DNA of 64,000 bases, taken from positions 89,103 through 153,102 of the forward strand of contig NZ_JBPKAO010000011.1 of assembly GCF_051216895.1 (NCBI RefSeq), in the 5' to 3' direction. Shown here piece after piece: positions 48,198-57,648 of the stretch (its first letter is position 1; every line of letters begins with the position of its first letter). The DNA comes from Aquipuribacter sp051216895. GTDB lineage: Bacteria > Actinomycetota > Actinomycetes > Actinomycetales > JBBAYJ01. Both the position numbers and the translations under genes were made by a program. Under the pieces are notes generated by a model. The model worked only from the letters and a program-made list of their open reading frames with translations. It was not told the DNA's origin and did not search any database.

Positions 48198-49185
48198 ATG
48201 ACCGAGGACCACGACCGGGCACCGACGCCCGGTTCCGCCCTGCTGGACGTCGTCGCCGTCATGGACCGGCTGCGCTCGCCCGGTGGCTGCCCGTGGGACG
48301 CCGAGCAGACGCACGCCAGCCTGACCCGGTACCTGCTCGAGGAGACCTACGAGGTCCTGGACGCCGTGGACGCGCTCGAGACCGGGGCGACGGACGCCGA
48401 CGCGGACCTGGCCGAGGAGCTGGGCGACGTCCTGCTCCAGGTCGTGTTCCACGCCCGCGTCGCGGCCGAGCGCGGGGCGTTCGACGTGGACGACGTCGCG
48501 GCCGGGCTGGCGGCCAAGCTCGTCCGGCGCCACCCGCACGTGTTCGCCGACGAGCAGGTGCGCACAGGCGAGGCGGTGCAGGCCCGCTGGGACGAGCTGA
48601 AGGCGGCCGAGAAGCCCCACCGCGGCCCCCTCGACGGCATCCCCAACCACCTGCCGGCGCTGGCGCGGGCCGACAAGCTGCTCGGCCGGCTCGAGCGGGC
48701 CGGACTCAGGGTCGGGCTCCCGGCTGCCGATGTCACCCAGGTGGACCTGGTGGACGTGTTGGACGAGCCCGCGACGACCCCGGAGGCGTTCGGGGCCGCG
48801 CTGTTCTCGCTCGCCGCCCGGGCCCGCGCCGCCGGCGTCGACCCCGAGGCGGCCCTGCGCTCCCACGTCGGCCGGGTCGCGGCCGACGCGGCGGCGGGGG
48901 NNNNNNNNNNNNNNNNNNNNNNNNNNNNNNNNNNNNNNNNNNNNNNNNNNNNNNNNNNNNNNNNNNNNNNNNNNNNNNNNNNNNNNNNNNNNNNNNNNNN
49001 NNNNNNNNNNNNNNNNNNNNNNNNNNNNNNNNNNNNNNNNNNNNNNNNNNNNNNNNNNNNNNNNNNNNNNNNNNNNNNNNNNNNNNNNNNNNNNCGCGGC
49101 GGCGGCGGCCGACTCGCCCGCCGACTCGCCCGCCGACTCGGCCGCCGACTCGGCCCCGGCAACCGGCGCCGGCCGGGCGCACTGA
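48198..49185 (+). CDS. mazG: nucleoside triphosphate pyrophosphohydrolase MazG, interrupted by an assembly gap
   Basis: The first 234 residues are readable before the N run. MazG motifs are LLEETYEVLDAVD and LAEELGDVLLQVVFHA, the EExxE/ExxD metal-binding pattern that hydrolyses NTPs to NMP and pyrophosphate. After the gap (48901-49094) the most natural continuation is the frame coding ADSPADSPADSAADSA and ending at TGA 49183-49185. It is not in frame with the start across 194 Ns, so the real gap length must differ from 194. The tail would be an Ala/Asp/Ser repeat. Nearby kinase and eno genes follow the usual order. Confidence 0.85.
48901..49094. other. assembly gap, 194 N
   Basis: All bases are N. 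The right side is a 12-base tandem repeat and the left side ends in GCGGCGGGGG, so the gap lies in repetitive, very GC-rich DNA and its length is probably nominal. Confidence 0.98.
49108..49155 (+). repeat. four 12-base tandem repeats at the right edge of the gap
   Basis: Four units of GCCGACTCG followed by CCC or GCC start at 49108, 49120, 49132 and 49144. They code for Ala-Asp-Ser-Pro/Ala. More copies may lie inside the gap. Confidence 0.85.
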
Positions 49186-49287
49186 GTACGGTCGAACGGT
49201 GGACCCCTGCCACGATCCGCTGACGACGGCCCCCGGCCGTCCGTCCGCTGCGCCGACCCTGCCGGTCGGGGTCGCGGAGGTCCGGTC

Positions 49288-51465
49288 ATGATGGGCCCCC
49301 GGCCGGTCCTGGACGACCGGTACGAGCTGGGGGAGACCCTGGGCCGTGGCGGCATGGCGCAGGTCCGCCGCGCCCGTGACCTGCGGCTGGGGCGCGAGGT
49401 GGCCGTCAAGCTGCTGTACCCCGAGGTCGCGATGGACCCCGAGGCGATGGCCGCGTTCCGGGCCGAGGCGATGTCGTCGGCCCGGCTCAACCACCCCGGC
49501 ATCGTGCAGGTGCACGACGTCGGCGAGGCCGTCATCGACGGTGTGCCCCGGCCGTACCTGGTCATGGAGATGATCGAGGGCCAGCCCCTGTCGCACCTGC
49601 TGCTGGACGGCACCCCCCTCACGGTGGAACGCGCCCTGGAGATCGGCGTCGACGTCACCAGCGCCCTGGCCCACGCCCACGAACGCGGCCTGGTCCACCG
49701 CGACGTCACGCCCGGCAACCTGATGGTGCTGCGCGACGGGTCGGTCAAGGTCACCGACTTCGGCATCGCCCGGGCCATGCCCGGCGCCCAGCTGCTGGAG
49801 CACGAGGGGTTCACCGACGAGCTGGCCGAGGCCGGCTCCGGGTTCGGGTCCATCGCGTACCTGAGCCCCGAGCAGGCCCGCCGCGGCTTCGTCGACGCCC
49901 GTTCCGACCTGTACTCCGTCGGCTGCCTGCTGATGGCCATGCTCACGGGGTACCCGCCGTTCCGCGGCGGCGCCAAGGACGTGGTCCGCCACCACCTGCG
50001 CACCCTGCCGCCGGCCCCGTCCTCGCGCCGGCCGGGCCTGCCGCCGGCCCTGGACGACATCGTCGTGCGCGCCCTGGAGAAGGACCCCTGGGCCCGGCCG
50101 CAGTCCGCCGCCGAGATGCGCCGCGACCTGCTGCAGGTGCTGAGCGAGGTCGACGCCCCCGCCGCCTGGGCCGCGGGCGCCCACGGCCTGGCCACCGCCG
50201 TGGGCCCGCACGAGCCGCAGCGCAACCCCGACGTCGTCGACGCCGACACCCAGGCCGTCGGGTCCGGGCTGCTGCCGGACTTCCTGCCCGAGGACGACGA
50301 CGAGGAGCCGGTGGGGGTCGGCGCGGCCCTCGGGGCCGGCGCGGCGGTCGGCGCGGGCGCGGCGGTCGGCGCGGGCGCGGGCGCGGCCTCGGCCGGCGCG
50401 GGCGACGACGACCCGCAGCCGGCCGGTCCGGTCGGCACGACGTCCCCCTCCGACGACGGCGTCGCACCCGCCGTGCCGTTCCGGGAGCTCACCCCCCGGG
50501 ACCGGCTGCGGCGCGTCGTCGGCTCGCGGCGGGCCGTCCTCACGCTGGCCGCGGCCCTGGTCGTCCTGCTCGTCGTCGCCGTCACGTCGTTGTGGCCCGC
50601 CCCGCCCGTCGACACCGACCTGGCCGGCACCGGCGCGCCGGTGGCCGTCCCGCGCACCGCCGGGCTGACCGTGGAGCGGGCGCGGGAGACCCTCGAGGAC
50701 GTCGGCCTCGTCGTGGGGGACAGCACCACCCTGCCGAGCGTGGACGTCCCCCGGGGGGCCGTGCTGGACACCGACCCCGCCGCGGGCGCCGAGTCGACCG
50801 GCGGGTCCACGGTGGACCTCATCATCTCCTCCGGACCGGACAGCACGGCCGTCCCCAACCTGGTGGGTGTGCTGGCCGCCGACGCCCGGGCGCAGCTGGA
50901 GGACTCCGGGCTCGTCGTCGGCGACGTCCTCGAGGTGCCGTCGACGTCGCCGCAGGGCACCGTCATCGAGTCCTCCCCGGGGTTCGCCGAGGTCCTGCCG
51001 GAGGGCTCGGTCGTCGACCTGGTCGTGGCCAGCGGGTCCAACCTGGTGCCACCGGTCGTGGGCCTGGAGCAGGGCGAGGCGGTCGCGCAGGTGACCGGGG
51101 CCGGTTTCGTCGTCGAGATCGAGGAGCAGCAGTCCGACGAGTCCGGCGGGCTGGTCCTGGAGGTGCAGCCGGAGGCGTCGCAGGCGCACCGGCTGGGCAC
51201 GACGGTCACGCTGGTGGTGTCGGGGAGGGTCGACTCCGCGCCGGTGCGGGTCACGCAGACCGCGGTCGCGACCGAGACGAGCCGTGCGACCGCCACCACC
51301 ACGGCCCGGGCCACCACGACCGCCACGGCCACCGCGACGGCCACGACGACCGTCCGCGCCACCAGCACCGCCACCGTGACCAGCACGGCCACCGTGACCA
51401 GCACCGCGACCGTGACCGAGGCCCCCGAGGCGCCCGCGCCGCTGGCCGACGTCGGCGAACCCTGA
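49288..51465 (+). CDS. Ser/Thr protein kinase with three PASTA domains
   Basis: This 725-residue kinase has the glycine loop LGRGGMAQV, catalytic Lys41 (VAVK), HRDVTPGN at 137-144, DFG at 157-159 and SPEQAR. The catalytic Asp139 is present, but the Lys normally two residues later is Thr141. An acidic and Gly/Ala-rich stretch precedes a membrane helix at about 415-436. Three extracellular PASTA domains follow (about 450-650), then a Thr/Ala-rich tail. PASTA domains bind muropeptides or lipid II in PknB relatives. Two ATGs, 49288 and 49291, are possible starts. It lies between mazG and eno. Confidence 0.92.
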   Translation: MMGPRPVLDDRYELGETLGRGGMAQVRRARDLRLGREVAVKLLYPEVAMDPEAMAAFRAEAMSSARLNHPGIVQVHDVGEAVIDGVPRPYLVMEMIEGQPLSHLLLDGTPLTVERALEIGVDVTSALAHAHERGLVHRDVTPGNLMVLRDGSVKVTDFGIARAMPGAQLLEHEGFTDELAEAGSGFGSIAYLSPEQARRGFVDARSDLYSVGCLLMAMLTGYPPFRGGAKDVVRHHLRTLPPAPSSRRPGLPPALDDIVVRALEKDPWARPQSAAEMRRDLLQVLSEVDAPAAWAAGAHGLATAVGPHEPQRNPDVVDADTQAVGSGLLPDFLPEDDDEEPVGVGAALGAGAAVGAGAAVGAGAGAASAGAGDDDPQPAGPVGTTSPSDDGVAPAVPFRELTPRDRLRRVVGSRRAVLTLAAALVVLLVVAVTSLWPAPPVDTDLAGTGAPVAVPRTAGLTVERARETLEDVGLVVGDSTTLPSVDVPRGAVLDTDPAAGAESTGGSTVDLIISSGPDSTAVPNLVGVLAADARAQLEDSGLVVGDVLEVPSTSPQGTVIESSPGFAEVLPEGSVVDLVVASGSNLVPPVVGLEQGEAVAQVTGAGFVVEIEEQQSDESGGLVLEVQPEASQAHRLGTTVTLVVSGRVDSAPVRVTQTAVATETSRATATTTARATTTATATATATTTVRATSTATVTSTATVTSTATVTEAPEAPAPLADVGEP

Positions 51466-51518
51466 GGGCGGCTGCCCGAGGGCTGGCGCGCCCGGACGGC
51501 GGGGGCCCGCTCGGTCGG

Positions 51519-51524
51519 TAGTCT
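51519..51524 (+). promoter_or_regulatory. candidate -10 element for eno
   Basis: TAGTCT lies 69 bases upstream of the eno GTG and matches TANNNT. A -35 is not evident. Confidence 0.3.
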
Positions 51525-51592
51525 CGACCCGGTCGGCTGCCCGGGTCGGCCGTGCCCGCCGAACCACACCCCCCACCGAAGGAGCGCCCCTC

Positions 51593-52876
<1,284 letters not shown>

Positions 52877-52890
52877 GCGAGCAGGACCAG

Positions 52891-53412
52891 GTGGGCGACG
52901 CGCGGCGCGGACGGGACCGGGACGACTCCGGCCCCCGGACGCGTCGCGTCGTCGTCCTGCTCACCCTGGCCGTGGTGTGCGCCCTCGTGCTGGCGCCGCC
53001 GCTGCGCCTGTACGTCGAGCAGCAGCAGGACATCGCCGCGCTGCGGGCCGAGATCGACCAGCGGGAGTACGACGTCGCCGCCCTGGAGACCGAGGTCGGG
53101 CTGTGGGACGACGAGGCCTACGTGGCCGCGCAGGCCCGGGAGCGGCTCAACTTCGTGATGCCGGGGGAGACCGGGTACGTGGTGCCCGACCCCGAGCCGG
53201 CCGACGACGGGACCGGCGCCCCCGGCGCGGACGTCGAGGCGGTCCAGCGCCCGGACGCCCCGCCCGAGGGCACCTGGTACGACCGGGTCTGGTCCAGCGT
53301 CGAGGCCGTGGGGACGGGCAACCTGGACCCGGTGCTCGACGAGGCCGAGGAGCCCGGGGCCGTCGACGAGCCCGCGGTGGAGCCGACCGAGGGCGACGGC
53401 GCGGATGGCTGA
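52891..53412 (+). CDS. ftsB: FtsB/DivIC-family septum formation protein
   Basis: The 173-residue protein has a short basic N-terminus, one membrane helix (VVVLLTLAVVCALVLAPPL), a coiled-coil-prone stretch (QQQDIAALRAEIDQREYDV) and the family end motif ARERLNFVMPGETGYVV. FtsB/DivIC partners FtsL and FtsQ at the divisome. An acidic tail of about 80 residues follows. Position after eno is conserved in actinobacteria. It overlaps the DUF501 gene by 8 bases. Confidence 0.88.
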   Translation: MGDARRGRDRDDSGPRTRRVVVLLTLAVVCALVLAPPLRLYVEQQQDIAALRAEIDQREYDVAALETEVGLWDDEAYVAAQARERLNFVMPGETGYVVPDPEPADDGTGAPGADVEAVQRPDAPPEGTWYDRVWSSVEAVGTGNLDPVLDEAEEPGAVDEPAVEPTEGDGADG

Positions 53413-54064
53413 GCCCGGGCCGACGCCCGCCGTCGACCCGGAGGACGTCGCGACCGTCACCGCGCAGCTCGGTCGGCAGGCGCGCGGCATCGTCGAGGTC
53501 GCCCACCGCTGCCCCTGCGGCAACCCCGACGTCGTCCGCACGTCCCCGCGGCTGCCCGACGGCACGCCGTTCCCCACCTCGTACTACCTGACCTGCCCGC
53601 GGGCCACCGGCGCGGTCAGCACCCTGGAGTCCGCCGGGCTGATGCGGGACATGACCGAACGCCTGGGCACCTACCCGGCGCTGGCCGACGGCTACCGCCG
53701 CGCCCACGAGGCGTACCTGGCGCAGCGGGCCGAGCTCGGAGAGGTCCCCGAGATCACCGGCATCAGCGCGGGAGGCATGCCCGAGCGCGTCAAGTGCCTG
53801 CACGTCCTCGTCGCGCACGCCCTCGCCGCCGGACCGGGCGTCAACCCCCTCGGTGACGAGGCCCTCGCGGCGCTGGACGACTGGTGGGCCGCCGGCCCGT
53901 GCGTCAGCAGCGGCACCGACGCCGCCACCGACGCCGGTCGTGACGGTGCGGCTGGTCGTGACGGTGCGGCTGGTCGTGACGGTGCGGCTGGTCGTGACGG
54001 TGCGGCTGGTCGTGACGGTGCGGCTGGTCGTGACGGCGCCGCCGGTCGTGACGGCGTTGGCTGA
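53405..54064 (+). CDS. DUF501-family protein with a repetitive C-terminal tail
   Basis: The 219-residue protein has the DUF501 core at about 10-175: VAHRCPCGNPDVVRTSPRL, FPTSYYLTCPRATGAVS and GGMPERVKCLHVLVAHALA. The function of DUF501 is unknown; its place between ftsB and ppx is conserved. The last 42 residues are seven hexapeptides of GRDGAA type from an 18-base tandem repeat, which is not part of the usual family. The ATG lies inside the end of ftsB. Confidence 0.88.
   Translation: MAEPGPTPAVDPEDVATVTAQLGRQARGIVEVAHRCPCGNPDVVRTSPRLPDGTPFPTSYYLTCPRATGAVSTLESAGLMRDMTERLGTYPALADGYRRAHEAYLAQRAELGEVPEITGISAGGMPERVKCLHVLVAHALAAGPGVNPLGDEALAALDDWWAAGPCVSSGTDAATDAGRDGAAGRDGAAGRDGAAGRDGAAGRDGAAGRDGAAGRDGVG
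53936..54061 (+). repeat. seven 18-base tandem repeats coding GRDGAA
   Basis: Units start at 53936, 53954, 53972, 53990, 54008, 54026 and 54044. The first five are identical (GGTCGTGACGGTGCGGCT). The last two diverge and run into the stop codon, so the repeat has expanded at the very end of the gene. Confidence 0.95.
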
Positions 54065-54161
54065 GCGGTCGTCAGGCCCGGGCGTCCTTCGCGCGGAGCG
54101 AGGACAACGAATGTCGGTCAGCTGTTCGACTTGAACGCTTGACCGAATCGGGGATGGCTCT

Positions 54162-54290
54162 CGCTGGGGTCGCTGGGGTCGCTGGGGTCGCGGGGGTCGC
54201 GGGGGTCGCGGGGGTCGCGGGGGTCGCGGGGTCGCGGGGTCGCGGGGTCGCGGGGTCGCGGGGACGCGGGGGACGCGGGGGACGCCTGGG
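54162..54290 (+). repeat. G-rich tandem repeats with potential G-quadruplex
   Basis: Direct repeats evolve along the block: CGCTGGGGT units, then GCGGGGGTC (9 bases), GCGGGGTC (8 bases), and GACGCGGG. Almost every unit has a run of four or five G on the plus strand. It lies between the DUF501 stop and the RHH regulator promoter. Confidence 0.9.
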
Positions 54291-54398
54291 GACGATGGAC
54301 TAAGCGACGCACAGGGCGCACCGCGCCGGCGTCTCCGATCGGCGACCGGTGGCCCGCGGTCGGGGTCGTCCATACCGATGACACCAATCGCCCTAGAC

Positions 54399-54419
54399 AT
54401 GACACCACTGTGGTGTCAT
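54399..54419. promoter_or_regulatory. perfect 21-base palindrome upstream of the RHH regulator
   Basis: ATGACACCAC and GTGGTGTCAT are perfect 10-base arms around a single T, ending nine bases before the regulator ATG. A matching half-site ATGACACCA lies at 54378-54386, exactly 21 bases upstream of the left arm. This is a likely autoregulatory operator. Confidence 0.65.
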
Positions 54420-54428
54420 AGTGGTGCC

Positions 54429-54917
54429 ATGGAGCTCGGGCGGTACGTCGACGACCTGCAACGTCAGCTGGTGCACGCGGCGGACAACGGCGAGCCCGAG
54501 ACCCGCGCCGTGGCCGAGCGGCTCGCCGCCGGGCTGGACGCCGCGACCCGGCTGGTCCTGCTCGACGTCCTGTCGGCCGCGGCGGGGGAGATCACCCGTG
54601 ACCTCGCCCCCGGGTCGGTCGACCTGCGGTTGCGCGGTCGCGACGTCGAGTTCGTCGTCACCCAGCCGGGCAGCGAGCCCGACCTCCCCGAGCGGCCGGC
54701 GGCCCCGGTCGACCTGGACGACGCGAGCACCTCACGCACCACGCTCCGGCTGCCCGACGCCCTCAAGGCGCAGGTGGACGAGGCGGCGGTGGCCGACGGC
54801 CTGTCGGTCAACGCCTGGTTGGTACGTGCGGTGGCCGCCGCCCTGCAGCCCAAGCAACGACGGTCGGCGAAGCGCACCCTGCGCACCGGCGACAGCTTCG
54901 CGGGCTGGGTGCGCTGA
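54429..54917 (+). CDS. ribbon-helix-helix (HicB-antitoxin-like) regulator
   Basis: The 162-residue protein has a C-terminal RHH/Arc-type segment: SRTTLRLPDALKAQVDEAA followed by GLSVNAWLVRAVAAAL. The N-terminal half is helical and then beta rich. No toxin gene adjoins it. It is followed by a DUF4097 gene and a two-gene ABC transporter, an arrangement seen in other actinobacteria. The ATG lies directly after a perfect palindrome, so it probably represses its own operon. The ATG at 54378 is upstream of the palindrome and less likely. Confidence 0.8.
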   Translation: MELGRYVDDLQRQLVHAADNGEPETRAVAERLAAGLDAATRLVLLDVLSAAAGEITRDLAPGSVDLRLRGRDVEFVVTQPGSEPDLPERPAAPVDLDDASTSRTTLRLPDALKAQVDEAAVADGLSVNAWLVRAVAAALQPKQRRSAKRTLRTGDSFAGWVR

Positions 54918-54998
54918 CCGGCGCCCCACCCGCCACCCCACCCACCCCGCGGACCCGCGGGGCCGGACGAGCACGCCCCTGGAAGGGAAGGCGTCAGC

Positions 54999-55844
54999 AT
55001 GCCCAGATTCGACACCCCCAGCGCCATCGACCTGGCCGTCAACCTGCAGGTCGGCCGCATCGAGGTCGTCGCCGGCGACCGCACCGACACGGTCGTCACC
55101 GTGTCACCGACCAACCCGGACCGGGCCGCCGACGTGCGCGGGGCGGCGGACACCAGGGTCGACCTCGACGGTCGACGCCTCGAGGTCACCGGCCCCAAGC
55201 CCCGCTTCGCGGTCATCGGCCCCACCGAGTCCGTCGACCTCACCGTCGAGCTGCCGGCGGGGTCACGGCTCACCGCCGAGATCGCCGTCGGTGACGTGCG
55301 CACCGCGGGCCCCCTGGGGGCCACCCGCATCAAGGCGCTGATGGGCACCGTGGACGTCGACACCACCGGCGACCTGTGGCTGCGGGCCGGTCACGGCAGC
55401 GCGACCGTCGGCACCGCGCAGGGCGGGGTCGAGATCACGGCCGACCACGGCCAGATCCGGGTCGGCACGGTCACCGGCGACGCGCTCCTCAAGGCCTCGC
55501 ACGGGTCGCTGACCATCGGCGAGGCCGGCGGCGACGTCGAGGCGAAGCTGTCCTACGGCGACCTCGACATCACCCGGGCGCAGGCGTCCGTCGCGGCGAA
55601 GACCGCCTACGGGGCGATCCGGCTGCACGAGGTGTCCAGCGGCTCCGTCCAGGTCGAGAGCGGTTTCGGCCACGTCGAGGTCGGGGTGCGGCCGGGCGTC
55701 GCCGCGTGGCTCGACCTGACGTCCAAGCGCGGCCACGTGCGCAACGAGCTCGAGGGCGACCGTGCGCCCGGGCCGAGCGAGCAGACGGTCGCCGTGCAGG
55801 CCCGGACCCAGTTCGGCGACATCGACGTCCGGCGGGCCCGATGA
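54999..55844 (+). CDS. DUF4097 beta-strand-repeat protein
   Basis: The 281-residue protein has no signal peptide and consists of repeated short beta strands (VDTTGDLWLRAGHGSATVG, ITADHGQIRVGTVTGD, LKASHGSLTIGEAGGDV), the DUF4097 pattern that probably forms a parallel beta solenoid. Its function is unknown. GGAAGGGAAGG lies upstream of the ATG. It sits between the RHH regulator and the ABC ATPase, which it overlaps by ATGA, so it may be an accessory of this transporter or its regulator. Confidence 0.85.
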   Translation: MPRFDTPSAIDLAVNLQVGRIEVVAGDRTDTVVTVSPTNPDRAADVRGAADTRVDLDGRRLEVTGPKPRFAVIGPTESVDLTVELPAGSRLTAEIAVGDVRTAGPLGATRIKALMGTVDVDTTGDLWLRAGHGSATVGTAQGGVEITADHGQIRVGTVTGDALLKASHGSLTIGEAGGDVEAKLSYGDLDITRAQASVAAKTAYGAIRLHEVSSGSVQVESGFGHVEVGVRPGVAAWLDLTSKRGHVRNELEGDRAPGPSEQTVAVQARTQFGDIDVRRAR

Positions 55845-56800
55845 GCCCGCGGGTGGCGTCCGCGAACGCCATCGAGGTCCGCGGGCTCCGCAAGACCTTC
55901 GGCAGCACGGTCGTGCTCGACGACGTCGACCTGACGGTCGCGGCGGGCACGGTCACCGCGCTGCTGGGTCCCAACGGCGCCGGCAAGACCACCGCCGTGC
56001 ACGTCCTCAGCACCCTCCTGCGGCCCGACGGCGGCACCGCCCGGGTCGACGGGTTCGACGTGGTCCGGCAGCAGGACGACGTCCGCGCCGCGATCGGCCT
56101 GACCGGCCAGTTCTCGGCCGTCGACGGCCTGCTCACCGGTGAGGAGAACCTGCTCCTGATGGCGCGGCTGCGGCACCTGGGCCCGACCCGCTCGCGGGCG
56201 CGCGTCACCGAGCTGCTCGAGCGGTTCGACCTGGTCGAGTCGGCCCGCAAGCGGTTGGCCACCTACTCCGGCGGCATGCGGCGACGCCTCGACCTGGCCA
56301 TGACCCTGGTCTCCACACCGAGCGTCATCTTCCTCGACGAGCCCACCACGGGCCTGGACCCGCGCAGCCGCCGCACCATGTGGGACATCGTCCGCGGCCT
56401 CGTCGCCGACGGCACCACCGTGCTGCTGACCACGCAGCACCTGGAGGAGGCCGACGAGCTGGCCCACCGCATCGCGGTCCTCGACGGTGGCCGCGTCGTG
56501 GCGGAGGGGACGCCGGAGGAGCTCAAGGGCCTCGTCCCCGGCGGGCACGTGCGGTTGCGCTTCCCGGACGCCACGACGCTCCGGACGGCCGCGGGCCTGC
56601 TCGACGGGTCGACCCGTGACGACGCCGGTCTGGCCCTCACGGTGCCCAGCGACGGCGGCATCCGGACGCTGCGCACCCTGCTGGACCGGCTCGACTCCGC
56701 CGACCTCGAGGTCGACGACCTCAGCATCCACACCCCGGACCTGGACGACGTGTTCTTCGCCCTGACCGGCCGGGCCGACGCCAAGGAGACCCGCCCATGA
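55841..56800 (+). CDS. ABC transporter ATP-binding protein, DrrA-like
   Basis: The 319-residue protein has Walker A GPNGAGKTT near residue 44, the signature YSGGMRRRLD, Walker B VIFLDEPTTGLD and the H-loop TTQHLEE. The extended C-terminal region is typical of DrrA-type exporters of drugs or lipids. It overlaps both DUF4097 and the permease gene by 4 bases. Substrate is unknown. Confidence 0.93.
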   Translation: MSPRVASANAIEVRGLRKTFGSTVVLDDVDLTVAAGTVTALLGPNGAGKTTAVHVLSTLLRPDGGTARVDGFDVVRQQDDVRAAIGLTGQFSAVDGLLTGEENLLLMARLRHLGPTRSRARVTELLERFDLVESARKRLATYSGGMRRRLDLAMTLVSTPSVIFLDEPTTGLDPRSRRTMWDIVRGLVADGTTVLLTTQHLEEADELAHRIAVLDGGRVVAEGTPEELKGLVPGGHVRLRFPDATTLRTAAGLLDGSTRDDAGLALTVPSDGGIRTLRTLLDRLDSADLEVDDLSIHTPDLDDVFFALTGRADAKETRP

Positions 56801-57648
56801 GCACCACCAGCGCACCCGGCTCCACCCGGCCCGGGCCCGGCACGAGCCGGCCGTCGCACGTCGTGGCCGACTCCGTCACGATGCTGCGCCGCAACCTGCT
56901 GCACATGATCCGCTACCCCGGGCTGTCGGTGTTCGTGATCCTGGGTCCGGTCGTCGTCCTGCTGCTGTTCGTGTTCGTCTTCGGCGGGACCCTGGGCGCC
57001 GGCCTTCCGGGCGTCGACCCGGACGGCGGCCGGCAGGCCTACCTCGCCTACGTCCTGCCGGGCATCCTGGCCCTCACCCTCGCCAGCGCCGCCAGCGGGG
57101 CCGCGATCACGATCTCGATGGACATGACCGAGGGCATCACCGCGCGGTTCCGCACGATGGCGATCTCCCGCGCCGCGGTGCTCGCCGGGCACGTGATCGG
57201 CACGACCGTGCAGGCGGTGATCGCCGTGACCCTGGTCCTGCTGGTCGGGCTGCTGGTCGGGTTCCGTCCGAGCGCCGGGCCGACGGGGTGGCTCGCCGTC
57301 GCCGGCCTGCTCGTGCTGGTCTCCTACGGGGTCAACTGGCTCGGGGTCGCGATGGGGATGCAGGCCAGGTCGGTCGAGACCGCCAGCAACCTGCCCCTGG
57401 TCCTGACCCTGCTCCCGCTGCTGGGCAGCGGCTTCGTGCCGACGGAGTCGATGCCGGTGGGGCTGCGGTGGTTCGCGGAGAACCAGCCCTTCACACCCAT
57501 CATCGAGACCCTCCGCGGGCTGCTGCTGGGCACGCCGTTCGACGAGGGGCAGGCGGCGCTCGCGGTCGGCTGGTGCGTCGTCTTCGTGGTCGTCGGGTAC
57601 GTCTGGTCGAAGGCGTTGTACGAGCGCCGGTCGGTGCGGGGGACCTAA
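56797..57648 (+). CDS. ABC-2 type permease, DrrB-like
   Basis: The 283-residue membrane protein has about six helices (VFVILGPVVVLLLFVFVFGG and five more). It has the family stretch GSGFVPTESMPVGLRWFAENQPFTP near the end. With the DrrA-like ATPase it should form an exporter of drugs or lipids. Its stop overlaps that of the convergent oxidoreductase by 4 bases. Confidence 0.92.
   Translation: MSTTSAPGSTRPGPGTSRPSHVVADSVTMLRRNLLHMIRYPGLSVFVILGPVVVLLLFVFVFGGTLGAGLPGVDPDGGRQAYLAYVLPGILALTLASAASGAAITISMDMTEGITARFRTMAISRAAVLAGHVIGTTVQAVIAVTLVLLVGLLVGFRPSAGPTGWLAVAGLLVLVSYGVNWLGVAMGMQARSVETASNLPLVLTLLPLLGSGFVPTESMPVGLRWFAENQPFTPIIETLRGLLLGTPFDEGQAALAVGWCVVFVVVGYVWSKALYERRSVRGT

Larger units (their letters stand above)
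54065..54428. other. 364-base gap with G-rich repeats and an operator
   Basis: No gene is supported here. The centre is a G-rich tandem repeat and the right end an operator-like palindrome, both listed separately. The open minus-strand frame across the repeats codes only for a Pro/Arg/Asp simple-repeat peptide. Confidence 0.6.

Noticed and set aside
48198..49223. MazG read straight through the N run to 49223
   Set aside because: That frame gives an Arg-rich end (RLARRLARRLGRRLG) unlike the family; the ADSP frame ending at 49185 is more natural, and the gap length is uncertain.
54118..54408. Minus-strand open frame coding RPRDP-type repeats
   Set aside because: It is the simple translation of the G-rich repeat block; there is no ribosome site or domain.
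54429..54917. Toxin-antitoxin pair
   Set aside because: The RHH protein is antitoxin-like, but no HicA or other small toxin gene lies beside it; the neighbours are DUF4097 and ABC genes.
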